Positions 61,646-64,000 of a stretch of DNA of 64,000 bases are shown here, piece by piece. The position numbers and the translations under genes were made by a program. The notes below the pieces were generated by a model, which was given only the letters and a program-made list of their open reading frames with translations, did not search any database and was not told the DNA's origin. Source of the DNA: Thermodesulfitimonas autotrophica (GTDB lineage: Bacteria; Bacillota; Desulfotomaculia; Desulfotomaculales; Ammonificaceae); the NCBI RefSeq assembly GCF_003815015.1, contig NZ_RKRE01000002.1, forward strand, positions 372,001 to 436,000. Direction: 5' to 3'. Position 1 is the stretch's first letter, and each line of letters opens with the position of its first letter.

Positions 61646-62418
61646 CGCTCAACCCCCATCTGCTGTCCGAGATACGCCTCAATAACCCGCGGGTTTGCCT
61701 GCACTTCGGCCGGCACCCCTTCGGCAATTTTACGGCCGAAGTCGAAGACCACAACCCGGTCGGAAATATCCATCACCACACCCATGTCGTGCTCGATAAG
61801 GATCATGGTGGTCCCCCACTCCTCCGCGATATCGAGGATAAAGCGCGCCATATCCTCCTTTTCCTCCGCGTTCATCCCCGCCATCGGTTCGTCTAAGAGC
61901 AGAAGCTCCGGCTCAAGCGCCAGCGCCCGCCCGAGCTCCACCCTTTTCTGGAGGCCGTAGGCCAGCATCCCCACCGGCTTCTGGCGCACGCTCTCGATTT
62001 CGAGGAAGTCGATAATCTCCTCCACCCGCCGCCGGTGGGCAACTTCCTCCCGCTGCGCGAGACCCCAGTAAAGGCCGCCGCTCAAAACGCCCGCGCGCAT
62101 GTGGACATGGCGGCCAAGCATGATGTTATCGAGCACGCTCAAGTGTTTGAAAAGCTCGATGTTCTGAAACGTCCTGGAAATGCCGAGCTGGGCCCGCCGG
62201 TGCGGCGGCAGGCGAGTTATATCCCGGCCCTGAAAGATGATCCTGCCCGCGCTGGGACGGTAAAGACCGCTGATACAGTTAAGAAGGCTCGTTTTCCCGG
62301 CCCCGTTGGGCCCGATAATCGCGAGGATTTCGCCCTTGTTTACCTGTAGGCTTACGTTGCAGAGTGCAGTAACACCGCCGAAATGGAGTGATAGCTCCTC
62401 GATCGTTAGGAGTTTCAA
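61642..62418 (-). CDS. livG: LivG-type ABC transporter ATPase
   Basis: 258 residues, TTG start at 62418. Walker [10 protein letters not shown], variant signature [27 protein letters not shown] with Walker [10 protein letters not shown]-loop region and [17 protein letters not shown], all LivG-like. First gene of the liv/acyl-ligase operon. Confidence 0.94.
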   Translation of the reverse strand: MKLLTIEELSLHFGGVTALCNVSLQVNKGEILAIIGPNGAGKTSLLNCISGLYRPSAGRIIFQGRDITRLPPHRRAQLGISRTFQNIELFKHLSVLDNIMLGRHVHMRAGVLSGGLYWGLAQREEVAHRRRVEEIIDFLEIESVRQKPVGMLAYGLQKRVELGRALALEPELLLLDEPMAGMNAEEKEDMARFILDIAEEWGTTMILIEHDMGVVMDISDRVVVFDFGRKIAEGVPAEVQANPRVIEAYLGQQMGVER

Positions 62419-62640
62419 TTACCGCGTACCCCTTATCTCTCTTGGGGCGGAACCCTTTCCTCCGGGTTTCCCGCAAGATGCCTAACGGAGTTTTCTATTT
62501 CCACACCAACCGAGAAAATCCTTTTTCACCAAGCCAACATTTCTAATCCAAATCTTGACTCAAGCGCCACAATCTTGCTCCCAGGACAAGAAGTATGTTA
62601 TCCTAAAAACAGAGTCAGCCCTGACGAAAGAGGTGTTACG

Positions 62641-63198
62641 ATGGCTCTCGAAGCACTCAGCGGCAGGACAAAGATCATAATTGCCAAAGGAGATATCACC
62701 CAGGCGGATACCGAGGCAATCGTCAACGCGGCAAACCCGAGCCTTATGGGCGGTGGTGGTGTGGACGGGGCGATTCACCGCGCCGGCGGGCCAGCCATTC
62801 TCGAAGAATGTAAAAAGATCGTCGCCGAACAGGGGCCGTGCCGGACAGGACACGCGGTCATCACCACCGGCGGGAATCTGAAGGCCCGCTACGTCATCCA
62901 TACCGTGGGGCCCCGCTGGATGGGCGGCAATGCCGACGAGGACGCGCTCTTGCGCCAGGCCTACCGGAGTTGTTTAGAACTCGCTGCGTCCCGCGGCATC
63001 AAGTCAATCGCCTTCCCCGCGATCTCTACCGGCGCCTACCGGTTTCCGAAAGAGCGCGCCACCCGGATCGCGCTTAGCACCGTTCGCGAATTTATCAAAG
63101 AGAAGCCGCTCGACGAGGTCCGCTTCGTCCTTTTTAGCGACGAAGACCTAAACGTTTATATCCGCACCTGGGAGGCATTGGAAGGCGAAAAGCCCTAA
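62641..63198 (+). CDS. macrodomain ADP-ribose-binding/hydrolase protein
   Basis: 185 residues from the ATG at 62641 with AGAGGTG upstream. Macrodomain motifs: [42 protein letters not shown], and [17 protein letters not shown]. MacroD-type proteins hydrolyse O-acetyl-ADP-ribose or mono-ADP-ribose from proteins. No ADP-ribosyltransferase or sirtuin is seen nearby. Confidence 0.93.
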   Translation: MALEALSGRTKIIIAKGDITQADTEAIVNAANPSLMGGGGVDGAIHRAGGPAILEECKKIVAEQGPCRTGHAVITTGGNLKARYVIHTVGPRWMGGNADEDALLRQAYRSCLELAASRGIKSIAFPAISTGAYRFPKERATRIALSTVREFIKEKPLDEVRFVLFSDEDLNVYIRTWEALEGEKP

Positions 63199-63319
63199 CC
63201 GGACTCCTCCTGGTCCTCCAAGCCAACATGGACCCAAAGTTGGCGAAAAATGTCCCCCAGTTGCCGCTTATCCCTAACGCCGGAAGCGACACCGCCCACG
63301 CGATGGAAAATAAAAGTGC

Positions 63320-64000
63320 TCATCCCTGCGGCGCCCCGGCCTCTTCCGGCAACGCCACCCGGGTGCTCACCTGCAGCGCCGTAAGGCTGCTACTGATCCT
63401 ACTCAAGTGCACACTCATCTCGCTGCGGGAATTGTTCAGCATCGTGAGCGCCTTGGCAAAGCGCCCCTCCAGCTCCTCCTGGAGCGCCGCCACGCCTTTT
63501 TGAAAAGCCTGCAGCGAACTATTTAACTTCTCTAAGTCCACATCCCGTGCCGTCCGCAGAATGGTCTGAAAAACCAGCAAAAGATACGGCAGAAACATAC
63601 TGTACCCTACCAGCACCACGTTTTCCTGAAAGACCACCGCGTGGATACCGGAACAGAGATCGTAAACCGCGTCCGGCACCGCCACCACGCCGAAGTCGGT
63701 GGTGCGGCTCGGGTCAAGGTACTTCTTTATCTCCTTGGCCTTCGCCAAAACACTCTCCTCGATCTGCTTCTTTATCTTCTGCTGCTCATTGGGGTCCGCA
63801 GCGTTCATAAACTGCTCTAACAGCCCCGTTGCCGGCCACTTACTGTCAATCGGCAAAACGAGCCCGTTGGGCAGCTGCAGCCCGAACTCGACGACTTTGT
63901 TCCCCACCCGGAAGTCCCGCACCTGCCACTCCGGCGGCAGCTTTGCAAAAACGAGGTCCAGGATGTTCTCCCCCGCTACCCCTTTGGTATGTGTCCCGGC
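63320..64000 (-). CDS. rmuC: RmuC-family DNA recombination protein (5' end outside window)
   Basis: About 227 residues visible; the N-terminal coiled coil lies beyond the window. RmuC domain: KGVAGENILDLVFAKLPPEWQVRDFRVG, VVEFGLQLPNGLVLPIDSKWP, and DAVYDLCSGIHAVVFQENVVLVGYSMFLPYLLLV. A predicted nuclease that limits recombination at inverted repeats. A C-terminal helical segment follows. Confidence 0.85.
   Translation of the reverse strand, partial: AGTHTKGVAGENILDLVFAKLPPEWQVRDFRVGNKVVEFGLQLPNGLVLPIDSKWPATGLLEQFMNAADPNEQQKIKKQIEESVLAKAKEIKKYLDPSRTTDFGVVAVPDAVYDLCSGIHAVVFQENVVLVGYSMFLPYLLLVFQTILRTARDVDLEKLNSSLQAFQKGVAALQEELEGRFAKALTMLNNSRSEMSVHLSRISSSLTALQVSTRVALPEEAGAPQG

Overview
The window reads as chromosome of a GC-rich, endospore-forming, probably thermophilic Firmicute (Ammonifex/Moorella/Desulfotomaculum-like; this placement is an inference). 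The signs are dipicolinate synthase dpaAB, the YlmC/YmxH, YlxY, CwlD and SpoIID sporulation proteins, IreB, and gene orders shared with Bacillus subtilis (rpsO-pnp-ylxY-protease-ymxH-dpaA-dpaB-asd, and rimP-nusA-ylxR-ylxQ-infB-rbfA-nrnA-truB-ribF). Most genes are on the minus strand and run from high to low coordinates.

Layout. 1-3.2 kb: lysine/dipicolinate genes (asd, dpaB, dpaA, dapB). 3.3-8.1 kb: a protein-quality patch with two small heat-shock proteins, one carrying an unusual Asn-Pro-rich N-terminal region, a ClpP-fold SDH-type protease and sporulation-related small proteins. 8.2-14.7 kb: dut, M16 protease, cwlD, ylxY, pnp, rpsO and two small unknown genes behind a strong promoter. 14.8-23.2 kb: the nusA-infB translation operon with its promoter and leader hairpin. 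23.4-32.5 kb: thioredoxin, FmdB-type zinc ribbon, penicillin-binding protein, MltG, VanW/G5 protein, DUF1292, RuvX, IreB and AlaS.

33.2-47.1 kb is a foreign-looking, visibly AT-richer block of 14 co-directional, mostly overlapping genes. It encodes a complex I core (NuoB, D, I, A, C, H, J, K, M, N), two further MrpD-like antiporter subunits and a 74-residue membrane protein. The NADH module (NuoE/F/G) is absent. In its place the operon begins with a cytoplasmic, Cys-ligated molybdopterin oxidoreductase and a PsrB-like four-cluster ferredoxin. This looks like a proton pump fed by (or feeding) a molybdoenzyme of the sulfur/polysulfide reductase class. A broken ISL3 transposase lies just upstream of the operon.

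47.4-50.3 kb: a Crp/Fnr regulator flanked on both sides by arrays of three 16-bp TGTC-N8-GACA half-palindromes at an exact 22-bp period, followed by a TauE/SafE permease split into two genes. 50.4-54.3 kb: a histidine-rich protein, a 24-residue membrane micropeptide, deoC, ddl, a SpoIID lipoprotein and a DUF202 protein. 54.3-62.4 kb: a branched-chain-amino-acid-type ABC importer (livG, H, M, J, F) interleaved with two acyl-CoA ligases, probably for uptake and activation of a carboxylic acid. The end holds a macrodomain protein and a partial RmuC. No rRNA, tRNA or CRISPR was recognised.
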